Part shown: positions 54,098 to 64,000 of the stretch, piece by piece
How the letters are laid out: every line of letters begins with the position of its first letter
Position numbering within the stretch: position 1 is the stretch's first letter
DNA from: Xanthostigma xanthostigma
Lineage: Eukaryota; Arthropoda; Insecta; Raphidioptera; Raphidiidae
Direction of reading: 5' to 3'
Assembly: GCA_963575645.1 (NCBI GenBank)
Contig: OY754468.1
Location: 13,268,001 to 13,332,000 of the forward strand
Length of the DNA stretch: 64,000 bases
The notes under the pieces: model-generated
The model's input: only the letters and a program-made list of their open reading frames with translations
The model's database searches: none
Told to the model about the DNA's origin: nothing
Made by a program: the position numbers and the translations under genes

Positions 54098-54178
54098 TTA
54101 ATGTGAATACGACACGCACTTGGCCGTTATGTTATTTGATGTTCGAAAGTCACAGATTTATAGATTAACGAATGGGGC

Positions 54179-54192
54179 GGGGGGGGGGGGGG
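54179..54192 (+). repeat. G14 homopolymer
   Basis: AATGGGGC is followed by 14 consecutive G. The surrounding 54,100-54,880 is AT-rich; an 88-codon frame beginning just upstream has low-complexity composition and no recognisable domain, so I do not call a gene. Confidence 0.8.
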
Positions 54193-54884
54193 TATATTAA
54201 ATCGTATGTAGTTACTTGGAAAAATAATCTTATTGTTTGCTCGCAAACAAATCGCAGCATTTTTGTAATTACGTGTACAGTATCAAATTCCCCTGAACAA
54301 AAAACTTGTTTGTATTATGCTCCGCATGTATCTCATTTCATAAAAAATTTGCATAATATCGTACGTGTTTGTGTTATAAAAACAATTGCGGGCTTCTATT
54401 ACTTTTTCTGTAAAATAAAAAGTATACGCACTATTTAAATACATAATTTAATGAAAAAAGAAACAGTGGCGTGTCATATTTTTTACGTGGAATATAATTA
54501 GCTAATTTACTAAACATAGAATTTTGTAATGTTAACATTTTTTTTGTACATTGTACTAAACAAATTATTCAACAATGATTTCTTGTTTTTGAAAAGAAAC
54601 TTCTTATGCCAATGTAACAATTCGGTACATTTTATAATTATTAATTGCTGATTGCTCCCTTTAAATGTTTTTGTTTTTTTAATGGATTGATTTTAAATGT
54701 ATATGGGAAGTAATGATTTATGAATTTATTTTAGAAAATCAAAAAAATATATTTTTGAAAAATAAAGTGATAAATGCTCTTGTGTATCACTTTTAAAGGC
54801 ATCAATTAAGAACAGGTGTCAGCTTATTAGTTATCAAAAATGTCAGATTTCCAGGTCCAAATCTATAATAATATATCTATAGCG

Positions 54885-55105
54885 GCCCGTTTCGGCTTCG
54901 CCCGAATTTTTAGATTGGCACTGTTTATTCATCGAATTACGATGCAACTTCGGTCTCCACGAAAAGCGCTTTTATTTTAACGCGATAATATATAGCCTTT
55001 GTCTATCTTGGAGGTCCATTCTAAATATTGGTGAAAACATTTTTTCGGAAATTCCTTCCTACATCCAAACTTACAAACTTTACCTCTTTATAATATTAAT
55101 ATAGA
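54885..55105 (-). mobile_element. SINE/Helitron-like repeat starting TAGCGGCCCGTTTCGG
   Basis: TAGCGGCCCGTTTCGGCTTC, ACGCGATAATATATAGCC, CATTCTAAATATTGGTGAAA and CAAACTTACAAACTTTACC occur in this order, ending CTCTTTATAATATTAATATA. Relatives occur in reverse at 47,900 and 52,610. The (TAA)-rich end suggests that the minus strand is the element sense. Confidence 0.55.
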
Positions 55106-55114
55106 TATTACATA

Positions 55115-56125
55115 ATTGTTAGTGTTCCGTGCAAACGAAACACTTAGGTTTCAATCCGTCCGTCCATCTGTCACAGGAGATTTTCACAGAAACTATTTCA
55201 CTTAAAAAATTGAAGTTTGGCACAGAGGTAGAGTGTGGTGACCCAATTATAGACGTGAACTTTAAAAAGTTGAATTTTGATTCTCGGGGTGAAATGGGAA
55301 ATGAAAAAAACAACACTTTTCAAGGGCTTCGTGTGGAAGCTTATGGAAGTACGAATTCAACAATATATTTGTTGTATTTTTTAATATTTTTTGGGCAAAA
55401 ACCTTTAAAAATCTCTCTCCCCTATCTATATCATCTAAGCTAAACTCAGAAAAATCTTTAAAAAACTATGATCATTAAGAATAAGGTGTAGATGAACAAA
55501 CAATATTAAGATTGAAAAATTATAAATAATTATAAACAATTTAGTTAACACTAATTTTAAATTTATGAATTAATTCTAACTGCAGCGGACCTTCATACCA
55601 AATTGTGTACATTGCCGAAGTCTCGAGGTGCTTCTCCATCCTGAGTGAAAAATATATTTTTTTGAAATTTATTCTTTATTGCATTTAATATCTTTTCTTC
55701 AAACAAAAAATTCTTCAAACAAAAAATTATGCGCAGTCAATTGTTATAGACAAATTAATATTTTATTTTTTACATTTATTTATGAAAGCTTATTGAAACA
55801 CAAGTACAAGGATGTATGATATGGTGTGTTTTTTTATTTTTTTTTTCATTTATTCTTTATTGAATTAAATAATATCTTCAAATCTTTGATTAACGTCTGA
55901 ATAGAACTCTTCAAATCAATAAAATTGTCGACAATTTTATTTATTTAAATAATATATTCTTAATTAAAAAAATGAAGGCCTAAAGAGAACAAAAAAAAAA
56001 TCAATATTGAAAAACAATCTAACTTTTTTTTTTATAACTACATAACCATTTGACTATGGAACACAAAAATGGCGAGCTTTGGCACGGAACAGCTTGCACT
56101 TGACCGATTTTTTGGTTATGTCTTC
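55115..56125 (+). mobile_element. Diverged long copy of the GGTTCCGTACC-type family
   Basis: GTGTTCCGTGCAAACGAAAC, then CCGTCCGTCCATCTGTCACA at the left and GGCACGGAACAGCTTGCACT, TGACCGATTTTTTGG at the right resemble the ends of the 28,454 element. The interior frame near 55,130-55,440 is open by chance: it starts inside the repeat signature. 56,185-56,300 is a fragment of the 36,371 foldback. Confidence 0.45.
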
Positions 56126-56299
56126 ATTTGAATAATAATATTTTGAATAGTAATTTATAATAATACAGAAAATGATTTTTAAGTTGAGTCTTCTTTTTTA
56201 ACAGCGTGTAGAAATCAAATAGACGAAGTAACTTTTTTATCAAAACTCAAAAAGTTAAGAGAAACGGGCTTTCAAAATTTGATTAAATTTTGAGCAGCA

Positions 56300-57360
56300 A
56301 GTTTTAATTTTCACTAAATGGTTGTATTTAATTTCTTCAAAAATGGAGTTGTGAATTTCAATGATTGAAATAAAAGTCGTTTGAATGCAGAGCGATACTA
56401 AATGGCTATGTTTACTCTCATAAATCTTGTTTCCCCTTACACAAAATTCTGCGTACGTCCTTGGTTATAGAAGAAAAATAGAAGAAGTACCATTTGTATT
56501 TTATTTTTCTCAGCTCTACTGAGTAATCTGTATGTACAATGTAACCTGTATAACGGGGATCTCAAGGGACATAGGATTTTTTATCACTTAAAGAGGCTTT
56601 TCATTTATCCAGTTTCCCAAATGGGCAGGTTTAAAATGACAGTTGTCGTATTTACAGAGGTGAAAGTGTTAAAAAAAATACTTATACAATGATACATATT
56701 TTAACAACTCATTCCACACAAAAAATATACTTTTGCTCAAAAAACGTGCGATAAGAGCAATATGTAACATGGCTCCGACTTCTTCGTAATGTTGAATTTT
56801 TGACGGTGTACGAAGTATACATATTAGAATGTGCAATGTTCGTTAATAGGTCATATGCATGAGACTCCAAATTGGTTTAAATTTTTATTTTGAAATATAT
56901 TTTAGTTCCTGATCATATCGTAATGGTTATTTTATTAATCTACTCACTGAAAAAAATACAAATAATAAAATAGAAACGTAGAAAATACGCGCTATTTTCG
57001 AATTTTCAAAACGCAGCGTGACGTCAGAGTATATATCAATAACAGTTTCCATGGCGACTGGGTCGTCTCACAATAAGATTACGTCAGTATTTAGAGAAAA
57101 CAACAAATAAATTTCATTTAGAACATTGACAATTTGACATCAAAGTTGACATGCATCATATATCGTGACGTCACATAAGCCCGCCAACATGGCCGATTGT
57201 TTAAACTGTCTATTTTTGAATGTGAAATTTAATATTTTTTTTTCTTATGATAATATTACATTTTTAAATGATTATCAATTTTTTTTTCGTATTATGGTTG
57301 ACTAAATAATTTATTAAAAATATAAAAAAAAAATACATGCATATGACCTATTAATTAGTA
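56300..57360. other. Spacer without recognised genes
   Basis: AT-rich with a GC-richer patch at 57,000-57,200 containing GTGACGTCAGAG, TGACGTCACATAAGC and AACATGGCCGATTG, which echo motifs of the 120-bp array. No coding region is apparent. Confidence 0.35.
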
Positions 57361-57756
57361 AATACCTGGGTGACCGAGCTTTGCTCGGAAAGTTAAATAA
57401 AATACTGATATTCAAGTAACTATTTATTTTAAATCTCACTTGGATAGTAATTAAAGATTAACTGTCATAATATTTTGAAAACAATTGTTTCATTGTTTGT
57501 ATAAAATTCCAAAACCTACTTACAATATTTAAGTATTTTCATACGTCAAAAAATTGATTTTTATAATGATAAAATTTGTAAGAAAACGTTTTTTTCGGGA
57601 GATAAGACCTAGCTAAAACGATTTTTTGCCCCCCAAAGTCCCTTTCAGTAAATTTGATCCAAATCGTTAGGGTCGTTTTCGAGAAAATATTAAGGGACAT
57701 AGATAGGTACATAGAGAGATAGGTAGATACAAGATTAGCTCGTTTAATAATATAGG
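57361..57756 (+). mobile_element. CCGAGCTTTGCTCGG element, compact 0.4-kb copy
   Basis: It starts ACCTGGGTGACCGAGCTTTG and ends AAGATTAGCTCGTTTAATAA then TATAGGG, matching both ends of the 1.84-kb copy at 19,134. Before the end, ACATAGATAGGTACATAGAG is a short GATAGGTA-type repeat. The middle part of the longer copy is absent. Confidence 0.65.
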
Positions 57757-57850
57757 GATAAAAACAAATTAGTGCTAACCGTAACTAGTCTGTCTACAAT
57801 GAATAAATGGCCGCTAAACGCTTTAATAAAAATTTATAACCAATAATTTT

Positions 57851-58300
57851 TTACCATTCCAAGTTCCAACCCACAAGTGAAGAATGGTACTAGTTTAGGT
57901 CAAAAATCACTTTTCTAAAATTTTACAATATCTTTCCGTTTTGAGGTCCCCTGAATCCAAAAAACATAGGTATTTTTGGAAAATCTCTGTGCGTCTGTTT
58001 GTCTGTGGACACAATACAGGTCAAACGGATGAGCGGATCGAAACCAAATTTTGGAAGGATGCTTGGTATGCAAATATGAAGGGCCCTGTTGTTTGTGGGG
58101 ATAATTGGTGCATGCGCAGAAGAGATATTTGCTATAACGGTGTTTTTTTATATAATAATGGTATACTTTTCATAACGGCTTATGCTTTTATTTATTTTTT
58201 CAAGAAAGTTTCGTTAAACAATTTTTTTTCTAAACTTTATAGTTTCGGAAATATTTTGAAAATAAAAAAAAATTGGTTGTCTGTAAAGTCGGTTTACGGA
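57851..58300 (+). mobile_element. CCATTCC repeat family copy
   Basis: CCATTCCAAGTTCCAACCCA, AGTGAAGAATGGTACTAGTT, GAGGTCCCCTGAATCC, CAAACGGATGAGCGGATCG, GATAATTGGTGCATGCGCAG and TTTCGGAAATATTTTGAAAA give the full order of the family. The 121-codon open frame inside it occurs, with different breaks, in every other copy, so it is most likely not a gene. Confidence 0.7.
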
Positions 58301-58465
58301 CGATAGTTTTACGTGATAACGTATTCCGCTCGAATATCATATTTAATAATACATTACTGCGCTCTCGCTAGCACGCACAGGGTCAGGCGGAACGTTACGG
58401 AACGTTACACTTTTTCGTGCGTGCAGCTGGTGTTTCATCAATTTATAAGACGTTATCACGTCAAA
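58295..58465 (-). mobile_element. GACGTGATAACG family, short copy
   Basis: GTCGGTTTACGGACGATAGT, TTTACGTGATAACGTATTCC, GGGTCAGGCGGAACGTTACG, CTTTTTCGTGCGTGCAGCTG and ATAAGACGTTATCACGTCAA follow the reverse order of the copy at 41,161. It links a CCATTCC copy to the 120-bp array. Confidence 0.6.
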
Positions 58466-59240
58466 AACTTAGTCCGCCATCTTTAGAAGTTCGCCATATT
58501 GGTTTTAGACTGACGTCACTTTATTTTTCAAATTATTCTCAGCAAGTCCTTTCATTTGCTACCCATATTGTAGGAAAGCATAATAAAATTAGTCCGCCAT
58601 CTTTAGAAGTCCGCCATTTTCGATTTAGAGTGACGTCACTTTATTTTTCGAGTTATTCTCAGCAAACCCTTTCATTTGATACCCATATTGTAGGAAAGCA
58701 TAATAAAATTAGTCCGCCATCTTTAGAAGTCCGCCATATTGGATTTAGAGTGACGTCACTTTATTTTTCGAGTTATTTTCAGCAAGCCCTTTCATTTGAT
58801 ACCCATATTGTAGGAAAGCATAAAAAACTTAGGCCGCCATCTTTAGAAGTCCGCCATATTGGATTTAGAGTGACGTCACTTTATTTTTCGAGTTATTCTC
58901 AGCAAGCCCTTTCATTTGATACCCATATTGTAGGAAAGCATTATAAAATTAGTCCGCCGTCTTTAGAAGTCCGCCATATTGCATTTAGAGTGACGTCACA
59001 CAGCTAACCATGCATTGTCATTCAAACTAAACGTGTATACAAATTTTCATCTCAATCGGTTGATGATATCTGCTTCAAAATTACCGAAGGCATTTCCGCC
59101 ATCTTTAGAAGTCCGCCATATTGGATTTAGAGTGACGTCACACAGCTAACTATGCATTGTCATTCAAACTAAACGTGTATACAAATTTTCATCTCAATCG
59201 GTTGATGATATCTGCTTGAAAATTACCGAAGGCATTCTAG
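58466..59240 (+). repeat. 120-bp tandem array with TGACGTCA, inverted relative to 15.6 kb
   Basis: Units carrying TTAGAAGTCCGCCATATTGG and AGAGTGACGTCACTTTATTT recur every 120 bp five times from about 58,475, followed by a 110-bp terminal segment (ACCATGCATTGTCATTCAAA, ATCTCAATCGGTTGATGATA) present twice. Because 120 is a multiple of three, a 196-codon frame encodes a 40-residue repeat (SLEVRHIGFRVTSLYFSSYS). It has no start-site or splice support. Confidence 0.9.
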
Positions 59241-59244
59241 TCGC

Positions 59245-59480
59245 TCACTGAGTAACGTTATGAACGTTAGGAACGCTAGGAACGTTACACTTTTTCGTGA
59301 TTCATCAATTTATAAGACGTTATCACGTCAAAAAATAAGCCGCTCTTTTGTTTTATGGATCTGTCAGAAATAAACAAGTTCGACATGTTTTGATTAATAT
59401 TTACATGACGTGGAACATATTATGTAGGTAACCATGGCAACGATTAGCAAATATCATATTGAATACTAGCCATTACCCGC
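59245..59480 (-). mobile_element. GACGTGATAACG end plus GTTACCTACATAATATG family
   Basis: GGAACGTTACACTTTTTCGT and ATAAGACGTTATCACGTCAA are the end of the family at 5,722 in reverse. ATGACGTGGAACATATTATG and TAGGTAACCATGGC are the reverse of 18,480-18,540. Confidence 0.5.
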
Positions 59481-60010
59481 GTCACCTCACGCGATATAAG
59501 ATATTGTATTTTCTTTATTTTAATCAAATGTCAACATTTCTGAAGTTGGAATGGTCCCGTCGCCCAATTGGCTGGAATTTTTTTTACCATTCCAACCCAC
59601 AAGTGGGGGATGGTACTAGTTTAGGGAAAAATCAGTTTTTCTAAAATTTTACAATATCTTTCCGTTTTGAGGTCCCCTGAATCCAAAAAACATATTTTTG
59701 GAAATCTTTGTGCGTCTGTTTGTCTGTTAGCCTGTGAACACGATACAGGTCAAACGGATGAGCGGATCGAAACCAAATTTTGGGAGGATGCTTGGTATGC
59801 AAATATGAAGAGCCCTGTTGTTTTTGGGGAAATTTGGCGCATGCGCAGAAGAGATATTTGCTATAATGGTGTTTTTTATATAATAATGGTATACTTTTCA
59901 TAACGGCTTATGCTTTTATTTATTTTTTCAAGAAAGTTTTGTTAAAAAATTTTTTTTTTAAACTTTATAGTTTCGGAAATATTTTGAAAATAAAAAAAAT
60001 AAGCCGCTCT
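59480..60010 (+). mobile_element. GGGACCATTCC family (-) followed by CCATTCC copy (+)
   Basis: CACGCGATATAAGATATTGT to GTCGCCCAATTGGCTGG is the reverse of 18,360-18,470. At 59,586 TACCATTCCAACCCACAAGT starts a full CCATTCC copy ending near GGCGCATGCGCAGAAGAGAT and TTCGGAAATATTTTG. Frames on both strands are repeat-derived. Confidence 0.65.
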
Positions 60011-60063
60011 TTTGTTTTATGGATCTGTCAGAAATAAACTAGTTCGGCATGCTTTGATTATTA

Positions 60064-60193
60064 GTGTATTTGCCATAAGGCACTTACACTATTGGCGTCG
60101 GTCGGATGGCGGGACCTAGGGGTCGGACCAAAATTTCTCGACGTTTCATAACTTTCTAAGAAGTTTGGCACCATTTTTGGAAATGTTTATATA

Positions 60194-60254
<61 letters not shown>

Positions 60255-60731
60255 GTACGGGCTATAACTTTCGAAAGAGTTAATTGATTTTAACGAAATT
60301 TGGACCACATGTTGGAAACCATCACCGCACGAAGCCTATTTAAAATGGGCCCGGTCGGGCCATTTTAAGGGGGGTATTTAGGGGTTAAAAAGTGTTTTTG
60401 GGCCCAAAAATACCGAAAAAATTCTCAGAATAGTTTCAAATTTGAAATTTAACCCTTTAGTAATTATTGAAACGTGTTGCTAAAATTTTAATAAAATCGG
60501 CCCGACAGAACCGGACTTACAAATTTTATGAAAACACAAGTTTATTAATATGGATTTACATACTGAAGGGTGCATATAATTTGGTACAGATGTTAAATTG
60601 GTATATAGTATTGAAATTAAGTAAAAAATGTTGTTTTAAGAGGTGTATTAAGGGGTAATTTTTTTGATTTTGTCCAAAAACAAAGTTAAGTTCATACAAT
60701 AGAGCCACACTGCTTATAAAAGCAAATACAC
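60064..60731. mobile_element. TA-flanked element, GTGTATTTGC ends, with (AT)n
   Basis: GTGTATTTGC and GCAAATACAC inverted ends are each bordered by TA. The left side has GGCGTCGGTCGGATGGCGGG. A nearly pure AT/TA run occupies about 60,189-60,254. Short frames from 60,467 on have no recognisable product. Confidence 0.55.
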
Positions 60732-60774
60732 TATATTGTCGGCAGGGTTTCGCACTGCGACCCGAGTTTTTTTT

Positions 60775-60955
60775 ACATGGCGTGAACATATAATGTAGGT
60801 AACCATGGAAAGGAATAGCAAATATTATATTGAATACTAGCCATTACACGCGTCACCTCACACGATATCAGAAATTTTATTTTCTTTATTATAATCAAAT
60901 GTCAACATTTTTGAAGTTGGAATGGTCCCGTCGCCCAATTGGCTGGAATTTTTTT
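60775..60955 (-). repeat. GGGACCATTCC family copy
   Basis: TGGCGTGAACATATAATGTA, GTAACCATGG, ACGCGTCACCTCACACGATA, TTATAATCAAATGTCAACAT and GTCCCGTCGCCCAATTGGCT are the family motifs in reverse order. 60,955-61,335 is AT-rich spacer. Confidence 0.6.
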
Positions 60956-61338
60956 AAAATAATTTAATACCATAACAGTTTAATAGATGACAGATTACAA
61001 CCTCTGTTTTATTTGACCCTCTATCAATCAGAAAAAAAGTAAAATACTATTTGTTCGTATGGGTCTGAAGAGGACAAAATGAAAGAGTATTCTTTCACTA
61101 AAAGCAATTTTGTTTTGTAGCTTCTATTTTATTTCATTATATTAAAAAAAGCTAGTGTATTAATTATTTGTGATTTTTGAAATAAGGGAGGTGATAATAT
61201 TATGATATGATAAGTTAATGATTAGTTAAAACATCAGAGGTTGAATGATTAATATGTGAATGATTAAAAATAAAAAAAAAAAAATAAAGACTGATTATGA
61301 TAATCAAATCTTTGATTAGTCTGATAAGAAATCTTCAA

Positions 61339-62398
61339 TAATAGTATATTGTGCGACTAGTGAGAGAAGGAGAAGATTCCATGAGTGTGAAATTTGCCGC
61401 ACGAGCGTAGCGAGTGCGGTAACACGTGAGTGGAATATTCACCTCCAATCAATAGTCGCACATAATACTTTATTCAAATAACACGAGTAATATGTAAACG
61501 GGACCCTGTTAAAAAGGGGAGAAATAATAAATCACTTCATTGATTGACGTACCCATCGCCCTCGATGCACACAAGATGGCCCTGACAAATCGCTACCGGG
61601 TTCCTATTGGTCCAGAAACTAGGCAGTAATATATTACCGTACAGTTTCGGCTCATTAATCGCACTCTACGCGTCAACATGAAGTAATTTATTATTTTTCC
61701 CGAATTTAGCAGGGCCCCGAAATTATATATTACTCACGCGTGTTGAATAAATTATTATTTTTCCAATTTTTCGATATTAAAAAACTTCAGGCGAATTTTA
61801 TTAAAATCTAATTATTAATTAATTTTTATATTTTTTAGATCAGTTCTGAAGAATGTCCAAATCTGGACCCAAACCTTAATGTATTGAATTTATATATATT
61901 TTTTGTTAATATATTTGTCTGAAAAATTGGTCGATAATTTTATTTATTCAACACGCGTGAGTAATATGTAATTTCGGGGCCCTGCTAAACTCGGGAGAAA
62001 TAATAAATTACTTCATGTTGACGCGTAGAGTGTGATAATGAATTTTCTAGACCAATAGAAACTCAGTAGCAAGCCCAAGCGTGAAATAATGAAAAAAAAC
62101 TGCACGCAGCTTCTGGACCAATAGGAACGTGGTAGGCGGTATTGTATATATGAAAACAGCATCGCAATTCAGTGAAAGTCATGGCAATCTTGTGTGCATA
62201 CACTGACAGAGGGTACGTCAATCAATGAAGTGATTTATTATTTTTCCCTCTTTTATCAGGGCCCCGATTACATATTACTCCTGCTAGTTGAATAAAGTAT
62301 TATGTGCGACCATTGATCGAAGGAGAATATTCCACTCGCGTGCGTTTTACGCTCATGGAATCTTCTCCTTCTCTCACTAGTCGCACAATATACTATTA
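61339..62398. mobile_element. 1.06-kb foldback, AATAGTATATTGTGCGACTAG ends
   Basis: AATAGTATATTGTGCGACTA pairs with TAGTCGCACAATATACTATT. Arms of about 500 bp include GAGAAGGAGAAGATTCCATG, GACGTACC, ATTGATTGACG, CTCTACGCGTCAACATGAAG and GCAGGGCCCCGAAATTA, with a turn near 61,850. The outer arms differ by indels; the inner part is close to perfect, suggesting a younger core. Confidence 0.9.
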
Positions 62399-62404
62399 TT
62401 GATG

Positions 62405-62995
62405 ATTATGATAATGTTTATTTTCCCCACGAAAACATGAAATTTCGGTTTCGGCCGAAACTGAGTACTGAAGCCGAAATTCGGTTTCGGCCGTAAAAAC
62501 TACTAGTTTCGGTCGGACACTAGTGTCATTGCAATTAAATATCAATAGTAAAGGTTTTCCATACATATTCAGGTCCTAGTTAAGCGGGTTACACTGTAAG
62601 TAGATATAAAGCTAAATACAGTCACGTTATGATACAGTATAGGTACACAATGCGGTAGTCGCGAGTTCAAATTACCTGCAGTCTTCTAAAACACAAAGTA
62701 AACAAAACAAATTCGGCACGTATTCATGTTACATAATTGCAGCGACAGCGAAGTCTGGAGCTCACCAACAAAGAACGAAGTAGCTACTGTTGTGAATTAA
62801 ATACTCAAGGTCGCCAGTCAATAATTATATTTTCTGACAAGGCTGTTCGATAGCATTGCTCATCTTCTCGACCTTGCGTACCTGTTACACATATTTTTAT
62901 GTTAATCTGTACTCGCTATTAGATCACATTGCGCGCTGGTTTGTAAGGGGCGTCAAAATTCATAAAGCAATAGTAAAAGAACCAAAAAGAATTTA
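62405..62995. other. Spacer with degenerate GGTTTCGGCCG motifs
   Basis: 62,444-62,515 carries GAAATTTCGGTTTCGGCCGA and GAAATTCGGTTTCGGCCG as near-direct repeats. GGTAGTCGCGAGTTCAAATT at 62,652 resembles a tRNA B box, but no A box or stem pairs with it. No gene. Confidence 0.35.
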
Positions 62996-62997
62996 AA

Positions 62998-63245
62998 AAA
63001 AAATTCCTCAAAAACAATAGAGTTTTTCCAGTTTCCTTTTAACATGCCAAACATTTTATCAAAATTTGATTTTGATCAGCTCAGCCCATACGCAAATAAA
63101 CAGACTAACAGACGAACATACCTTTTTCAAAAATATGTTTTTTGGACTCGGGGAACCTCAAAACGAAAAAGTATTAAAAAACATTGAAAAGTTAATTTTG
63201 ATCTAAATGGTACCATTCCACTTGGGGAGCTGGAATGGTAAAATT
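62998..63245 (-). mobile_element. CCATTCC family, diverged copy
   Basis: The minus strand begins TTTACCATTCCAGCTCCCCA with AGTGGAATGGTACC, then GAGGTTCCCCGAGTCC, GTCTGTTAGTCTG and GATCAAAATCAAATTTTGA. It lacks the GCGCATGCGC tail. The remaining 63,250-64,000 has no recognised feature. Confidence 0.55.
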
Positions 63246-64000
63246 AGTGATTTTTAAAAATTGAAATTTTGATAGAACCTAGCCAGTAGTCAAATTTCAA
63301 ACTCCTGTTCCAAATATTTCAAAATATTAGCCTTCACAAAATTCTATCTTTTTATCACCAGCTCTTGTTCTAACAGGGTAATAATGTTTATAAAAGCTTG
63401 CTCGCTATTGAGTGAAATCATGAATAAAATCGGCCAAGAGCGTTGCTTGACAAATATCATATCCTAACCTAAAAATGCGTCATAGCAATATGTTGATACA
63501 GTTTTGTAGATTATTAATTAAAAAGAAGTCGAGTATCCATCCTTGAGTTATTATTTGTACTATTGAAATCATTTTCGGACCTTCCAAAAACCAAGTAATC
63601 TTAATAAATATTGACATGTTACATTGGTGACATCAGATGGCAATTTTGGAAAGTTGATGTAGTCGTGGTTCTTGTTTTCGCTTTATTAATTAAAGGCAGT
63701 AAAAAAATTACTGTAAGCATAGATCAGTTGAATTCTTACAACTTGTTAACATAATATCTTGTGCAAAATAATTTTCGTTGAAAGTATTTCTAAAGTGTTA
63801 CTTATCTGATTTTTTTTCAAGTTTTTTAATCCCATGTATAACCAGTTAGATTGGGGGGCAAATTGTTACAGCCATAAGGAGCTTATATCTCGGGAAATAT
63901 TCACCTAAAAAGTTACTTAAGAACTCTTATTGCATTTTTGAAGACATGTTCAATGAAGTCCTCGAATATTAAAATGTCCATCCTTCAGTTCTATGCACAC

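Noticed and set aside
54172-54438. 88-codon frame beginning in the G tract
   Set aside because: Starts in a homopolymer, low-complexity composition and no recognisable domain.
55129-55443. 104-codon frame
   Set aside because: It begins inside the GTCCGTCC-type signature of an interspersed repeat and has no transcript-like context.
57941-58306. 121-codon frame (MRSPESKKHRYFWKIS...)
   Set aside because: It lies in a CCATTCC repeat; other copies carry stops and indels in the same text.
58417-59007. 196-codon open frame as a real repeat protein
   Set aside because: It is wholly within the 120-bp array; the open frame follows from a period divisible by three, and the same array at 15.6 kb has frame-changing indels.

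Overview
The window is AT-rich insect nuclear DNA: roughly 70% A+T, no operons or bacterial signals, introns, and transposon families typical of arthropods (Helitron-like, hAT, Tc1/mariner, PIF/Harbinger and piggyBac-like elements, plus a 28S rRNA fragment). The order cannot be fixed from the sequence. The Alo-3-like knottin recalls beetles (and, less certainly, some Hemiptera). Several short interspersed families resemble ones common in Lepidoptera, but such families are widespread.

Only two host protein-coding features can be supported. At 17,742-17,921 (+) is a complete 59-codon gene for a secreted six-cysteine knottin very close to the beetle antifungal peptide Alo-3, with a TATA box, a kappaB-like site and a variant poly(A) signal. 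At 33,220-34,460 (-) is a 1.24-kb internal exon of a larger acidic, low-complexity protein I do not recognise, bounded by a plausible acceptor and donor.

Almost everything else is repeats, and the dominant form is the long-armed palindrome (foldback). More than twenty inverted-repeat elements of 0.1-4.5 kb are visible, many nested. Examples: a 1.63-kb TA-flanked foldback whose core holds rearranged 28S rDNA broken next to the R2 target site (6,215-7,842); a 4.5-kb foldback (22,105-26,572) containing another foldback and a broken Tc1 transposase with DD34K instead of DD34E; a nested complex at 36,155-43,435 with a palindromic DD41D-type mariner remnant; a PIF/Harbinger MITE inside another foldback that ends within about 16 bp of the exon's splice donor; and two hAT elements with perfect 8-bp target-site duplications plus a third with a near-perfect one.

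Tandem arrays include an 88-bp repeat inside a Helitron-like element (9.7-10.3 kb), a 120-bp unit carrying TGACGTCA present in opposite orientations at 15.6-16.2 and 58.5-59.1 kb, an ~83-bp minisatellite (3.9-4.2 kb), and ~125-bp units carrying GCGCATGCGC. The interval is best read as two host gene pieces embedded in a transposon-dense intergenic and intronic landscape.
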